DNA of 64,000 nucleotides from Pseudomonas asplenii (GTDB lineage Bacteria; Pseudomonadota; Gammaproteobacteria; Pseudomonadales; Pseudomonadaceae): NCBI RefSeq assembly GCF_001293465.1, contig NZ_JSYZ01000003.1, positions 2,131 to 66,130 of the forward strand, read 5' to 3'. Shown piece by piece: positions 45,210 to 56,300 of this stretch (position 1 is its first letter; each line of letters starts with the position of its first letter). The notes under the pieces were generated by a model. It saw only the letters and a program-made list of their open reading frames with translations, ran no database searches and was not told where the DNA came from. The position numbers and the translations under genes were made by a program.

Positions 45210-46721
45210 ATGAATAAATCAGCAGGCTTGCTGTTGGGGGTTGTCGTCGTGGTGGGTGCCTTGAGCACCGCCGGTGCCTGGTACACCGGCAATCAGCTGG
45301 AAGGAGCGCTGAACAGCTCCATCCAGGAGGCCAACGCCCAACTCAAGACAGCCCTGAACAGCGGCGGGGCGAATGCGAGCATCGAACTGGTGTCGCTGGA
45401 GCGCAACCTGTTCACCAGCACCGCGCACTACCGGCTCAAGCTGCAGAACCTGCAACTGAGCGAAGAGAACCAGGACATCGAGCTGCTGTTCGTCGATCAC
45501 ATCGAGCACGGTCCGCTGCCGTGGTCGCGCCTGAAGTCGTTCAAGCTGGCGCCGGTGATGTTCAACAGCAACTACGAGCTGGAGAAGAACGACCTGACCG
45601 CCAAATGGTTCGATGCCGCCAAGGGCGCCGCACCGCTCAAGGGTATGGTCGCGCTGGGCTACGACCGTTCGGTCGACGGCAACATCGAACTGATCCCGCT
45701 GGATTTCGCCCCGGACGACAAGAGCACGGTGAAGTTTTCCGGGCTCAACCTGAACGTGGCCGGCACCGCAAAGGGTGCGAAGATCAAGGCCAACGGCTAC
45801 ATGGACAGCGTGAAGATCACCGGCCAGTCCGAAGAGGACGGCCCGGTGTCGGTCGAACTCGGCGGTTTCACCGTGGCCAGCGACCTGACCCGCAGCGACT
45901 TCGGTTTCTACCTGGGCGGCAACACCCTGGAGCTGAGCAGTGCCAAGGTCACCTATGGTGAGCAACCGGTGGTGGTGACGGTCAAGGACTTCGAACAGAA
46001 AGACAACCTGGAGGCCAACGGCAACGTGCTGTCCGGTCGTCTGGACTACACCGTCGGCGACATCGGCTACAACGGCAAGTCGGTGGGCAGCGCGAAACTG
46101 AACCTGAGCGCGAAGAGCCTGGATATCCCGGCGGTGCGTTCGCTGACCGAGATGTACCGGGCCGAACTGAAGGCCATGCAACAGGCCGCCACCCAGGGTG
46201 AAGACGCCCCGGCGGTGCCCGAGCTGAGCGCCGAGCAGCAGATCAAGGCCCAGGCCGACATCAAGAAACTGCTGGCCGGCAAGCCGCAGATCGCCGTGGA
46301 GAACCTGTCGTTCAAGACCGCCAATGGTGAAAGCCGCTTCAACCTGCAGGTGAATCTGGACAACCCGTCGTCCACGCAACTGCCGCCGCTGGAACTGGGC
46401 AAGCAACTGGTTTCGCAGCTGGACGCCAAGCTGTCGCTGTCCAAGCCGATGATCGCCGACCTGGCCGGCGTACAGGCGCTGCTCGAAGGCCAGACCGATC
46501 CCAAGCTGATCGCCCAGCAGGCGTCGATGACCAGTGAGATGGCCGGAACCATGGCGTTGTCCACCGAGATGGCGACCATCGAGGGCATGGATATCGTGTC
46601 CAAGCTGCACTATGCCGCAGGCCAGGTGGACTTCAACGGACAGAAAATGCCGGTGGAAGACTTCATTGCCCTGATCATGTCCAAGGCCGGTGGCCTGGGC
46701 GGCGCGGAAGCGGCCGAGTAA
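45210..46721 (+). CDS. DUF945 (YdgA-like) protein
   Basis: 503 residues from the ATG at 45210. N-terminal signal anchor (LLLGVVVVVGALSTAGAWYTG), then the family pattern SIELVSLERNLFTSTAHYRL and HIEHGPLPWSRLKSFKLAP, and a long beta-rich repetitive body. DUF945/YdgA proteins are periplasm-facing and of unknown function; E. coli YdgA is inner-membrane-attached. Ends at a perfect 10-bp hairpin. Confidence 0.88.
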   Translation: MNKSAGLLLGVVVVVGALSTAGAWYTGNQLEGALNSSIQEANAQLKTALNSGGANASIELVSLERNLFTSTAHYRLKLQNLQLSEENQDIELLFVDHIEHGPLPWSRLKSFKLAPVMFNSNYELEKNDLTAKWFDAAKGAAPLKGMVALGYDRSVDGNIELIPLDFAPDDKSTVKFSGLNLNVAGTAKGAKIKANGYMDSVKITGQSEEDGPVSVELGGFTVASDLTRSDFGFYLGGNTLELSSAKVTYGEQPVVVTVKDFEQKDNLEANGNVLSGRLDYTVGDIGYNGKSVGSAKLNLSAKSLDIPAVRSLTEMYRAELKAMQQAATQGEDAPAVPELSAEQQIKAQADIKKLLAGKPQIAVENLSFKTANGESRFNLQVNLDNPSSTQLPPLELGKQLVSQLDAKLSLSKPMIADLAGVQALLEGQTDPKLIAQQASMTSEMAGTMALSTEMATIEGMDIVSKLHYAAGQVDFNGQKMPVEDFIALIMSKAGGLGGAEAAE

Positions 46722-46734
46722 CGTTTCGAACGCG

Positions 46735-46759
46735 GCATCGGCCGTCCTGGCCGATGCCC
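46735..46759 (+). terminator. Hairpin after the DUF945 gene
   Basis: GGCATCGGCC-GTCCT-GGCCGATGCC, a perfect 10-bp stem 13 bp after the stop codon. There is no strong T-run, so termination may be partial. It separates this gene from pgaABCD. Confidence 0.6.
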
Positions 46760-46910
46760 TTCCACTCTGGATCCTGCCCCCGTTTTTTTCGTCTACCCTT
46801 CCTGAAAGACAGCGGAACCATGGGTTCCGCCTGCTGTCATGTGGCCCCGTCCTGCCCGTCTGGAACAGGCGGGAGCATTGGACTCCGGCTGCCTTCGGGA
46901 ATTGGACGAT

Positions 46911-49391
46911 ATGCCGCGTAATACCCTGTTCTGCCCAGGCGGCAGATTGCGCCCGTTGCTCGGTGTGGCGCTGTGCAGCCAACTGCTGTGGCCACTCGCC
47001 GCGCAGGCCGATACCTCCTACGATCAGCTGATCCGCCAGGCCCGTGACGGCAGTTATACGCCGGCACTGACGTTCCTGCGGCAACTGCCGGCGACCCGGC
47101 AATCGGCCGGGCAGGTCAGCGACCATCTGCAGATCGCCAGCTGGGCCGGGCTGGATGCCGAAGTGGTCAGCGTCTACGAAACCCAGGGCGTGCAGCGCGT
47201 CCTGCCCTCCCAGGCCCTGGGCGCCGTGGCCCGGGCCTATCGCAACCTGAAACGCTGGGACGATGCCGAGCGCCTGTATCGCCGGGCACTGGAGCGCGAA
47301 CCGGGCAATATCGACCTGCAACTGGGGCTGGCGGTGACCGAGGCCGATGACGGCAATCCCCAGGACGCGATACGCCGCGCCCGCGAGCAGGTGGCACGGC
47401 GCCCCGGCGACCCGTCGGGCCACATGGCGCTGGGTTATGCACTGACCCGCTCGGGCGCCGACAGCGATGCCCTGTTCGAATACGACCAGGCCTTTGCCCG
47501 CGCTCCGGACAAGCCCCAGGTATTGCGCGAATACGTATTCGCCCTGCAACGGGCACGCCTGCCGGAGCCGGCCCTGCGCCTGGCCGAGCGGCATCCCGGG
47601 CTGCTCGACGCGGCCGCGACCCGTCGTCTCGAAGGCGAACTGGCCGCTGAGCGGGTGCGCCTGGCGGAACGGCCGAGCCGCACCGAGCGGGAGCGTTTTG
47701 AGGTGGCCGATCGGGCCCTGGCCGACTACGACCGGCTGTTTGCCACCTGGTCGGCGGACCCGCAGGCCCATGACGACCTGGTGCGCTGGCGCATCGACCG
47801 TCTGGGGGCGCTCAAGGCCCGTTCGCGTAATGCCGAGGTGCTGACCGAGCAGCAAAAGCTGCTCGATGACGGCGTGACGCTTCCGACCTACGCCCAGCGC
47901 TGGGTGGCGGCGGCCTACCTGGCGCTTCGGCAGCCGGAGAACGCGGCGCAACTGTACCGTCAGGAGCTGGCGTCACCCGATGCCGGTCCGGCCGACCGGG
48001 TGGACGATACCTCGGCACTGGCCTACGCCCTGATCGAAAGCGATCGGCCGGAAGAGGCCCTTGAGGTCGCCGAAAACCTGGCCAGGACCACCCAGGCCCG
48101 CCTCGAGCTCAAGGGCCAGCCCATCGGCGTACCCAATGACGAGTGGATCGACGCCCAGCAACTGGCGGCGCAGATGGGCCAGCACAACGGCAACCTGCCC
48201 GCCAGTGAGCAGGGTCTGGAGGCCCTGGCGAGCAAGGCCCCGGGCAACGTCAGCGTGCGGGTTGCCCAGGCCGACACCTATCTGGCCCGTGGCTGGCCAC
48301 GACGTGCCGAGGCCCTCAACAAGGAGACCGAAAGCGTACTGCCACGTAACCTGGGCCTCGAGCTGTCCCAGGCCAATACCGCCCTGGCGCTGCAGGAGTG
48401 GCGCCAGCTCGATGTGCTGACCGATGACGTCGTCGCGCGTTTCCCGGAGAACCAGCAGGTCCAGCGCCTGGCACGGCAGCGGGAGGTCCACGACATGGCC
48501 GAACTGCGGGTCGAGGGCTACACCGGCCGGAGTTTCGGGGGTGGCAGCAGCGGCGCCGGCGCGGTCACCGGCAGCCGCGACTATGGTATCGAGAGCGTGC
48601 TCTACAGCCCGCCGATCAGCGAAGACTGGCGGCTGTTCGCCGGCGCCGGCTATGCCTTCGGCCGTTTCACCGAAGGTGATGCCCGGCGCCGCTGGCAGCG
48701 GCTGGGGGTGGAAAACCGCTCCCGCGACATGACCCTGCAGGCGGAGATCTCCAACCAGTCCTATGGCTATGGCAACAAGCTCGGCGCCCGGTTATCGGCC
48801 GCCTTCGACATCGACGATCACTGGCAGTACGGCGGCAGCCTCGAACGCCTGGCGGCGGCGACACCGCTGCGCGCCCTGAAGAACGACATCAGCGCCAATT
48901 CGGCCAGCGCCTTCCTGCGCTGGCGGGCCAATGAAAGCCGCGAATGGAAACTGGCGATCACCCCGTCGCATTTCAGCGACGGCAACCATCGCACCGAATA
49001 CCTGCTCACCGGGCGCGAGGGCCTCTACAGCACCGCCCACGTGCAAGTGGACCTGGGCCTGGAAGTCGGCGCCAGCCACAACAGCAAGAACGAGGACGTG
49101 CCGTACTTCAATCCCAAGTCCGACTTCAGCGTGCTGCCGACGGTGAATATCAACCATGTGCTGTACCACCGTTACGAAACCCAGTGGAGCCAGCAGTTCC
49201 AGGTCGGTGCCGGCAGCTACAGCCAGCGCGATCATTCCACCGGTGCGATTGCCCTGCTGGGCTATGGCCAGCGGGTGATCTGGAACGATGTGCTGGAGGC
49301 CGGGGCCAACCTCAGCTGGATCAGCAGACCCTATGACGGTGAACGCGAGCGCGACGTGCGCCTGCTCCTGGACCTTACCTACCGCTTCTAG
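46911..49391 (+). CDS. pgaA: PNAG export porin PgaA
   Basis: 826 residues from the ATG at 46911; frames from 46839 add non-signal residues upstream. A signal peptide (LRPLLGVALCSQLLWPLAAQA) is followed by a periplasmic TPR superhelix (about 35-500; RAYRNLKRWDDAERLYRRAL, LGYALTRSGADSDALFEYD). A C-terminal outer-membrane beta barrel starts about residue 505 and ends in the expected aromatic residue (LLLDLTYRF). It exports partially deacetylated poly-beta-1,6-N-acetylglucosamine for biofilm. First of four pga genes in the E. coli order. Confidence 0.93.
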   Translation: MPRNTLFCPGGRLRPLLGVALCSQLLWPLAAQADTSYDQLIRQARDGSYTPALTFLRQLPATRQSAGQVSDHLQIASWAGLDAEVVSVYETQGVQRVLPSQALGAVARAYRNLKRWDDAERLYRRALEREPGNIDLQLGLAVTEADDGNPQDAIRRAREQVARRPGDPSGHMALGYALTRSGADSDALFEYDQAFARAPDKPQVLREYVFALQRARLPEPALRLAERHPGLLDAAATRRLEGELAAERVRLAERPSRTERERFEVADRALADYDRLFATWSADPQAHDDLVRWRIDRLGALKARSRNAEVLTEQQKLLDDGVTLPTYAQRWVAAAYLALRQPENAAQLYRQELASPDAGPADRVDDTSALAYALIESDRPEEALEVAENLARTTQARLELKGQPIGVPNDEWIDAQQLAAQMGQHNGNLPASEQGLEALASKAPGNVSVRVAQADTYLARGWPRRAEALNKETESVLPRNLGLELSQANTALALQEWRQLDVLTDDVVARFPENQQVQRLARQREVHDMAELRVEGYTGRSFGGGSSGAGAVTGSRDYGIESVLYSPPISEDWRLFAGAGYAFGRFTEGDARRRWQRLGVENRSRDMTLQAEISNQSYGYGNKLGARLSAAFDIDDHWQYGGSLERLAAATPLRALKNDISANSASAFLRWRANESREWKLAITPSHFSDGNHRTEYLLTGREGLYSTAHVQVDLGLEVGASHNSKNEDVPYFNPKSDFSVLPTVNINHVLYHRYETQWSQQFQVGAGSYSQRDHSTGAIALLGYGQRVIWNDVLEAGANLSWISRPYDGERERDVRLLLDLTYRF

Positions 49392-49400
49392 TCGAGGTGG

Positions 49401-51401
49401 ATGATGCTTCTGATCACGCGTTGCGTCCTGTTGCTGGGAGCCTTGCTGGCCGGAGCCTGCGCGCAGGCTCCGGCCGAGTTCGTCGCGCCGGCGCAGCGGC
49501 CGGTGCCGGCCAACGAGGCGCCTTGGCCGAAAAACCACTTCCTGAGCCTGACCTACCACGATGTCCAGGACCGCGACCCCGACCAGGAAGTCGTCGCGGT
49601 GCGCACCGAACGGCTGGTCGACCAGTTGGCCTGGTTGCGCGAGAACGGCTACCGGCCCGTGAGCGTGGATCAGATCCTGGCGGCGCGCAACGGCGGCCCG
49701 GAGCTGCCGCCCAAGGCGGTGCTGCTGACCTTCGACGATGGCTACTCGAGCTTCTACACCCGGGTGATGCCGCTGCTGCGCAGCTATCATTGGCCGGCGG
49801 TGCTGGCGCCGGTCGGTGTGTGGATCGACACGCCGACGGACAAACCGGTGGATTTCGCTGGCCAACTGCGCCCGCGCTCGCAGTTCCTGAGCTGGGCCCA
49901 GATCCGCGAAGTGGCGGCTTCCGGGCTGGTGGAAATCGCCGCCCACACCAATGCCAGCCACCAGGGCGTGCTCGCCAACCCCCAGGGCAACCTGCAACCG
50001 GCGGCGGCGACCCGCCGCTACGACGCCAAGACCGGCCGCTATGAAAGCGAGGCCGAGTTCCAGGCGCGCCTGCGGGCCGACGTGCAGGCGATCTCGGCGA
50101 AGATCCGCGCGGCCACCGGGTACTCGCCACGGGTCTGGGTCTGGCCCTACGGCGTCGCCGATGGCACGGCGCTGAAGGTGATCGAAAGCCAGGGTTACCA
50201 GGTCGCCCTGACCCTGGATGACGGTATCGACAGCCTCGATCAACTGTTGAACAGCCCGCGCCTGCTGGTGTCTTCCGACCCGGATCTGGTGCACTTCGCC
50301 AGCAGCGTCGTGGCGATGCAGGACCACGTGCCGATGCGGGTGGTGCATGTCGACCTGGACAACGTCTACGACCCGGATCCGGGCCAGCAGGAAGCCAACC
50401 TCGGCCGGCTGGTGCAGCGCATCGCCGACCTGGGCGCCAGCACCGTGTTCCTGCAGGCCTTCGCCGACCCGACGGGCGACGGCCTGGCCCGCTCACTGTA
50501 CTTCCCCAACCGGCACCTGCCGGTGCGTGCCGACCTGTTCGACCGGGTCGCCTGGCAGTTGCGCACCCGCGCCCATGTCCAGGTGTTCGCCTGGATGCCG
50601 GTGCTCAGCTTCGCCCTGGATGAAAAGCTGCCGCGGGTCAGCCGCTGGGACCCGGCCACCGGGCAGGTTGCGGTCGATCCACAACAGTATCGGCGCCTGT
50701 CGCCGTTCGACCCCGAGGTACGCCGGGTGGTCGGCGAGATCTACGAGGACCTGGCCCGGCTGACCTCGGTCGACGGCATCCTCTATCACGACGATGCCGT
50801 GCTGTCCGACTTCGAGGATGCCAGCCCGCAGGCGCTGCGGACCTACGCCGCCGCCGGTCTGCCGGACAGTATCGGTGCCTTGCGCGACGATCCGGCCACG
50901 TTGCAACGCTGGGCGCGTTTCAAGAGCCGCTACCTGATCGACTTCACCCATGAGCTGACCGCCAAGGTCCGGGCCATTCGCGGGCCGCAGGTGCAGACCG
51001 CGCGCAACCTGTTCGCCGAACCGGTACTGAACCCGCAGAGCGAGGCCTGGTTCGCGCAGAATCTCGATGACTTCCTCGCCAACTACGACTGGACCGCGCC
51101 GATGGCCATGCCCTTGATGGAAGGGCAGAGCGAGCGGCACGCGGCCGACTGGCTGCAGGCGCTGGTCGACAAGGTCGGACAGCGCCCCGGTGCCCTCAAG
51201 CGCACGGTGTTCGAACTGCAGGCGCGGGACTGGCGCAGCCAGCCGGCGCAGGATCTGGACGGCGAACAGTTGGTGCAATGGATGGGCCAGCTCAAGCGCA
51301 AGGGCGCCACCAGCTTCGGCTACTACCCGGACAACTTCCTCGATGGCCGCCCAGCCGTGCAGGTGGTGCGTCCGGCACTTTCCAACAAGTGGAATCCTTA
51401 A
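49401..51401 (+). CDS. pgaB: PNAG N-deacetylase PgaB
   Basis: 666 residues. The lipobox LLAGAC (Cys20) places it on the outer membrane's periplasmic face. The N-terminal NodB-like deacetylase has TFDDGYSS (D112, D113) and HTNASH (H182, H187), equivalent to the metal/catalytic D114, D115, H184 and H189 of E. coli PgaB. The C-terminal half (about 315-666) is the glycan-binding/hydrolase domain ([33 protein letters not shown]). It deacetylates some GlcNAc units so the polymer can pass PgaA. 9 bp after pgaA. Confidence 0.95.
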   Translation: MMLLITRCVLLLGALLAGACAQAPAEFVAPAQRPVPANEAPWPKNHFLSLTYHDVQDRDPDQEVVAVRTERLVDQLAWLRENGYRPVSVDQILAARNGGPELPPKAVLLTFDDGYSSFYTRVMPLLRSYHWPAVLAPVGVWIDTPTDKPVDFAGQLRPRSQFLSWAQIREVAASGLVEIAAHTNASHQGVLANPQGNLQPAAATRRYDAKTGRYESEAEFQARLRADVQAISAKIRAATGYSPRVWVWPYGVADGTALKVIESQGYQVALTLDDGIDSLDQLLNSPRLLVSSDPDLVHFASSVVAMQDHVPMRVVHVDLDNVYDPDPGQQEANLGRLVQRIADLGASTVFLQAFADPTGDGLARSLYFPNRHLPVRADLFDRVAWQLRTRAHVQVFAWMPVLSFALDEKLPRVSRWDPATGQVAVDPQQYRRLSPFDPEVRRVVGEIYEDLARLTSVDGILYHDDAVLSDFEDASPQALRTYAAAGLPDSIGALRDDPATLQRWARFKSRYLIDFTHELTAKVRAIRGPQVQTARNLFAEPVLNPQSEAWFAQNLDDFLANYDWTAPMAMPLMEGQSERHAADWLQALVDKVGQRPGALKRTVFELQARDWRSQPAQDLDGEQLVQWMGQLKRKGATSFGYYPDNFLDGRPAVQVVRPALSNKWNP

Positions 51402-51405
51402 GATC

Positions 51406-52755
51406 ATGATGGATCGAATCGTGGCACTGATCGTCCTGGCGCTCGTCCTCGGTTTTCCCCTGGGCGTGATTTTCCTGGTCACCGGGCAATTCCTGATGGA
51501 CTTCGTGTTCTTCTACCCGTTGTTCATGTCGGGCCTGTGGATGGCCGGCGGCCTGTACTTCTGGCTGCACTGGGAGCGGCACTGGCCCTGGGAGGCCGAT
51601 ACCCTGCCGCCGCCGTTGCCGGGCGAGCCGCTGATCTCGATCCTGATCCCCTGCTTCAACGAGGGCGACAATGTTGCCGAGACCATCGACGCGGCACTGG
51701 CCCAGCATTACCCGAACATCGAAGTGATCGCCATCAACGACGGTTCCAGCGACAACACCGGGCAGATGCTCGACGAGCTGGCGCTGCAGGACCCGCGCCT
51801 GCGGGTCATTCACCTGGCTCAGAACCAGGGCAAGGCGGTGGCCCTGAGCATGGGCGCGGTGGCGGCTCGCAGCGAGTACCTGGTGTGCATCGATGGCGAC
51901 GCGCTGCTGGCGCCGCATACCGCCGCCTACCTGGTCGCACCGTTGCTGCAGAACCCGCGGCTGGGCGCGGTCACCGGCAACCCGCGGATCCGCACCCGCT
52001 CGACCCTGGTCGGGCGGGTCCAGGTCGGCGAGTTCTCCTCGATCATCGGCCTGATCAAGCGCACCCAACGGGTGTTCGGGCGGATCTTCACGGTCTCCGG
52101 GGTGGTCTGCGCCTTCCGCCGCACGGCGCTCGACCGGGTGGGCTACTGGAGCCCGGACATGATCACCGAGGACATCGACATCAGCTGGAAGCTGCAGCTC
52201 GATCACTGGAGCGTGTTCTACGAGCCTCGGGCGCTGTGCTGGATCCTCATGCCGGAAACCCTGCGCGGGCTGTGGAAGCAGCGGCTGCGCTGGGCCCGGG
52301 GCGGGGCGGAAGTGCTGTTCAAGAACGTGCGCGGTATCTGGCACTGGCGCCATCGCTACCTGTGGCCACTGCTGTTCGAGTACTGCCTGTCCACCGGCTG
52401 GGCGTTCACCTTCGTGCTGTCGATCATCTTCTACTGCCTGGGCCTGTTCATCGAACTGCCGGAGGCGATCAACGTGCAGCGCATCCTGCCCCCGGCCTTT
52501 ACCGGGTTGCTGCTGGCGGTGGTCTGCCTGGGGCAGTTCGCGGTCAGTGTGCTGATCGACCGCCGCTATGAACGGGACCTGTGGAAGATCATGTTCTGGG
52601 TGATCTGGTACCCCCTGGTGTTCTGGCTCATCAGCCTGTTCACCACCCTGGTCAGCTTTCCCCGGGTGCTGTTCGGCCAGGCCGGCAGGCGGGCCCGCTG
52701 GGTCAGCCCGGACCGGGGCATCAAGCCGTTCGATGGCGACAAGCAGAAGGTGTGA
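51406..52755 (+). CDS. pgaC: PNAG synthase PgaC (family-2 glycosyltransferase)
   Basis: 449 residues from the ATG at 51406; the frame is open further into pgaB but homology starts here. Two N-terminal TM helices, then a processive GT2 domain with [13 protein letters not shown], the metal-binding CIDGDALL, catalytic TEDIDISW and the Q-x-x-RW motif (QRLRWARGG), then three more TM helices. It polymerises UDP-GlcNAc at the inner membrane together with PgaD and is typically activated by c-di-GMP. Confidence 0.96.
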   Translation: MMDRIVALIVLALVLGFPLGVIFLVTGQFLMDFVFFYPLFMSGLWMAGGLYFWLHWERHWPWEADTLPPPLPGEPLISILIPCFNEGDNVAETIDAALAQHYPNIEVIAINDGSSDNTGQMLDELALQDPRLRVIHLAQNQGKAVALSMGAVAARSEYLVCIDGDALLAPHTAAYLVAPLLQNPRLGAVTGNPRIRTRSTLVGRVQVGEFSSIIGLIKRTQRVFGRIFTVSGVVCAFRRTALDRVGYWSPDMITEDIDISWKLQLDHWSVFYEPRALCWILMPETLRGLWKQRLRWARGGAEVLFKNVRGIWHWRHRYLWPLLFEYCLSTGWAFTFVLSIIFYCLGLFIELPEAINVQRILPPAFTGLLLAVVCLGQFAVSVLIDRRYERDLWKIMFWVIWYPLVFWLISLFTTLVSFPRVLFGQAGRRARWVSPDRGIKPFDGDKQKV

Positions 52756-52757
52756 GC

Positions 52758-53273
52758 ATGAAAATCATCAAGACCCGCCAGCATCCCCTGATGGTGCTCA
52801 TCGATACGCTGGTCACCCTGTTGGCCTGGGCCGGCCTCCTGTATCTGCTGGTCGAGGGGCTGTGGCCGATGTTCGACGGCCACGCCGGCCCGCGCATCGA
52901 CATTTCGTTCTTCAAGGCTCTCGACACCCTGCAGATCTACCTGTGGGTGGCCTTGCTGAATGCGCTGGTGCTGATCACCTGGGCCCGTTATCAGCAGCGC
53001 AAGAGCCGTGGCTTTGCGCAACGGCGCCTGGCCCCGCCGGTGGTCGGCGACGACGGGCTGAGCCGCAGCTTCCGGTTGAGCGAGGACAAGTTCGCGCGGA
53101 TGCGCGAGTCCGGCTCGATGATCGTGCACAACGACGAGGACGGCGGGGTGCGCGAGGTGATCACCCATCTGTATCGGGTCGAGCCGGGCGAGCAGCCTTC
53201 GCCCCTGGCGCCGCCGGCGCATCCGCATGTGATCCGCCTGCCGTCGGAGGGGGATGGCAAGCCGCAGGGCTAA
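52758..53273 (+). CDS. pgaD: PNAG synthesis accessory protein PgaD
   Basis: 171 residues, 2 bp after pgaC. Two TM helices (VLIDTLVTLLAWAGLLYLLVEGLW; LQIYLWVALLNALVLITWARY) and a cytoplasmic tail, with the start pattern IKTRQHPLMVLIDT typical of PgaD. It binds c-di-GMP jointly with PgaC and is required for synthase activity. The tail, rich in Pro and His, is longer than that of E. coli PgaD as I recall it. Confidence 0.92.
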   Translation: MKIIKTRQHPLMVLIDTLVTLLAWAGLLYLLVEGLWPMFDGHAGPRIDISFFKALDTLQIYLWVALLNALVLITWARYQQRKSRGFAQRRLAPPVVGDDGLSRSFRLSEDKFARMRESGSMIVHNDEDGGVREVITHLYRVEPGEQPSPLAPPAHPHVIRLPSEGDGKPQG

Positions 53274-53344
53274 TTATCTAACGCCTGGACCTGGCAACTG
53301 GCGCCTTAGGCTTTGCCTTTTTTCATGGAAAAGAGGGAAAGCTC

Positions 53345-56300
53345 ATGGAGAGCCTCCAGCAGGACCCGGCCAGCACGGCTCGGGCGGCGGTGTTGCCGGT
53401 GCCCGACAACCTGCTGCTCAAGCGTTTCGAAGAGCGACTGTTCAAGCACCTGGCCGCTTCGCGGCATCCCAGCCTGTCGCTCAATCGGCTCCAGGCGGCA
53501 TTGACGCGCGGTCTCGATAGCCAACGCGAACTCGGGCGACTGCTGGAGCGGGCACCGCAGATCGATGTCGTGCTCGGGCAACTGCTGCGCGAAGCCTTTG
53601 GGCATGATCCGCAGCGCCTGCTGTTCAGCGCTCCTGCGGGCCGGGAAAGTGGGCAGACGGAACGCAGCCTGATACAACTCGCCCTGTCGATGTTGCGCAA
53701 TCCATTCCTCTCCCTGCAAACGGGAACGCGGCTGACACTGGCTGGCGAGCCGGACAGCCCGTTGGCACTGACACCCGATCAGATCCTGGCACGCCTCCAG
53801 GCCTTGGGGCTGGCCTCCAGCATCGCCGCCAGTCTGCTCCACTACTGGCAGCAGCCGGCGCAGGGCAGCCACGTTTCCCGCCGGGAGCGGCTGGTCGAGC
53901 TGCACAAGCGGCTGTTTCACGACAAGGTGTTGCTTGCCCATGGCCTTGGCGTGCTGTCCCCGGCGGCAACGGCAATGCTGATGGGCCTGCTGGACACACC
54001 GTCGGCCCAGGCCCGGGCACTTGCCGGCGGGCGTTGGGCCAAACTGGCGGTGTCGGAACTGGTCTGGCCGGGTGTCGGCCAGGTTGCCCCCAGGCTCAGT
54101 GGCGCCCTGCACCTGTGGAGTTCGGGCAGCGAGCTGTCCGGTCGACAGATCGTCTACGTACCGGGGGTGGCCGAGGAGTTCTTCGAGTTCACCAACCTGG
54201 CCGAACTGCAGCGCGAACTGCCAACGCACCTCAATGCGCCGGGCAACTATTCAGCCTGGCAACTGCTGCCGCTGCAGGAACGTCACCAGCTGTTTGCCCC
54301 GGCGGATCCTACCGCCCTGCCTTATGGTTTCCTGGAATGTGCGCCACTGGCCGACGATGCCCTGGCCCACAGCGCCCTGGCCCGACTGGAAACGCAACTG
54401 GCCAGCGAGTGGGCCGCTGCGTTGCAGCTCAATACGGCCCGCCTGTTGCCGCAGTTGTCGACCGACAGCGCAGGCCTGGAACCCTTGCAGGCCATAGAGG
54501 CCATGCAGCAGACCCGTGGCGCGTTGGCCCACCTGCCGGCGATTCGCCCGCTGCTCGCACGCCTGCTGCGCAGTGATGAACGGCACGGGATGCTGGCGAT
54601 CACCTTTGGCAGCCTGGCCGCCGACATTCCCCTGCATCTGCGGCAAGGCAAGGTTCGCGAACAGGAGCGCGGCCTGCTCAAGCTGTTCGAGCAACATGCA
54701 GGCTCGCAGCCCAAGGCGTTACTGGACGATCATGAGCCGTGGCTGCGGCAGGTGGCCCGTGTCCGTGAACTGCTGCGGGACCGTGACAGTTATGCCCGGC
54801 CAGCATTCTGGAGCGGCAAGGACGAGCAGGGTGTCGAGCTGACCGACAGGCTGCTCGATGGTCACTGCCAGGCCCTGTTGCATGAGGCGCGGATGCAACG
54901 GCAGCTCGGGCTGATCGAGCAACCTGAGCTGGAGCGTCTGCTCGATGTCCTTCCGGCTGCGTCGCGAACGGCGCTCGATACCCAGGTGGCAGGCATTGCG
55001 GTGGGACCTGAGGATTCGTCCTGGGCGCTGACCGGGGCCTGCATCGTCACCACCCGTCAGGCCCTGGCGGATCCGCAACTGAACACCGCGACATGGCTGT
55101 TCGTGCCAGGCCGGCTGGGTGGCCTGGCCGTGTTCGTCAGCCTCGAAAGCCTGTCGCAGCAACTGGGCCTGACCCTGCTCGACCCTGAATGTGAGACCCT
55201 TTGGCCGCTGGTTGCCCGGGACCGGCGCGGTGCGCTACGCGACTGGCTGCGTCAGTTGGCTCCAGGGGCGCGGGTGCCCGTGCATTACCGGGTCATCGCC
55301 GCGGATGCCGTGCGGCACGGGCTGCGACAGCAGATCCGCGAGCACCTGCGGCTCTGCCAGGCGATCGAAGGTGGGCTGCGACCCTTCTCGGAAATCGGCG
55401 ATGCGCGCAGCTCGTTGCAGATGCTCGCCCATGAGTTGGAGCAGAGCCTGAATGTCCCGGAGCATGACGCCCGTGAGCAGGCGCTGGAGAACATCGCCGC
55501 CCTGCAACTGACGGCTGCCCAGGCCCGTGAGCTGCCCGCCTGGCTGGCGCAGGCGACGTTCGGCAGGCGCCAGCAGTACGCTCGCCTGCTGAGGTCCTGT
55601 CAACTGAGCGCGCAGGCCCTGACCCGGCGCCTGGAACAGCGTCTGCCGGACCTGGATGACTTCGCCCGCGGGAAGCTCATCGAGCGGCTCAGGCAGGACG
55701 GCCTTCATCCGGGCTTGGAGATCGACAAGCCGTTGTTCGACCTGCCCGACAGCGTCGAGCGGGTGTGGGTCGGGCATCCCGAGAATCCGGTCGGCGGGGC
55801 CGGCCCGAAGACGGTGGTCAGCGAGCAACGGCACCGCTACAGTTTCCTGCAACTGGCCCTGGAGAACCTCGACCCGCAAGCGCCCGGCACCCGACTGCGG
55901 CTGCAGCAGGGGCGGATCCTGGACTCCGCGTGGCAGCAGCGCCTGACGCCGGACTACCTGATCTCGACCATCTCCGCCCTGGACCTGGGCGGGCAGTACG
56001 ACACATTGATCCAGCAGGCTTTCTACGGTGTCGACGACCCCCGCAGCGAAGCGGTGCCGGCCTTTGAGCGGGCACTGCTGGATCGTCTGGTTCGCCAGCG
56101 GGCTCGCCTGGAACTGTTCAGCGCGCGACAACAGGGGCTCGGTGAGCAGGCCGCGCGGCTGTTCGAACAGGCCCTGAACGACACACCTGTCGCGAACCCG
56201 CGCCACGACGCTCCGGCACCGGAGTTGTACTTCATCACCTTCGCCGGCCGGGCCTTCGCCAAGGCCCGGCATGTCGGCAATGCCGTGGCGATCCGCGACA

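Noticed and set aside
45219..47951. A 910-codon open frame on the minus strand
   Set aside because: Antisense shadow of the DUF945 gene and pgaA in high-GC DNA; low-complexity Gly/Gln/His-rich translation and no domain, while the plus-strand genes have clear motifs.
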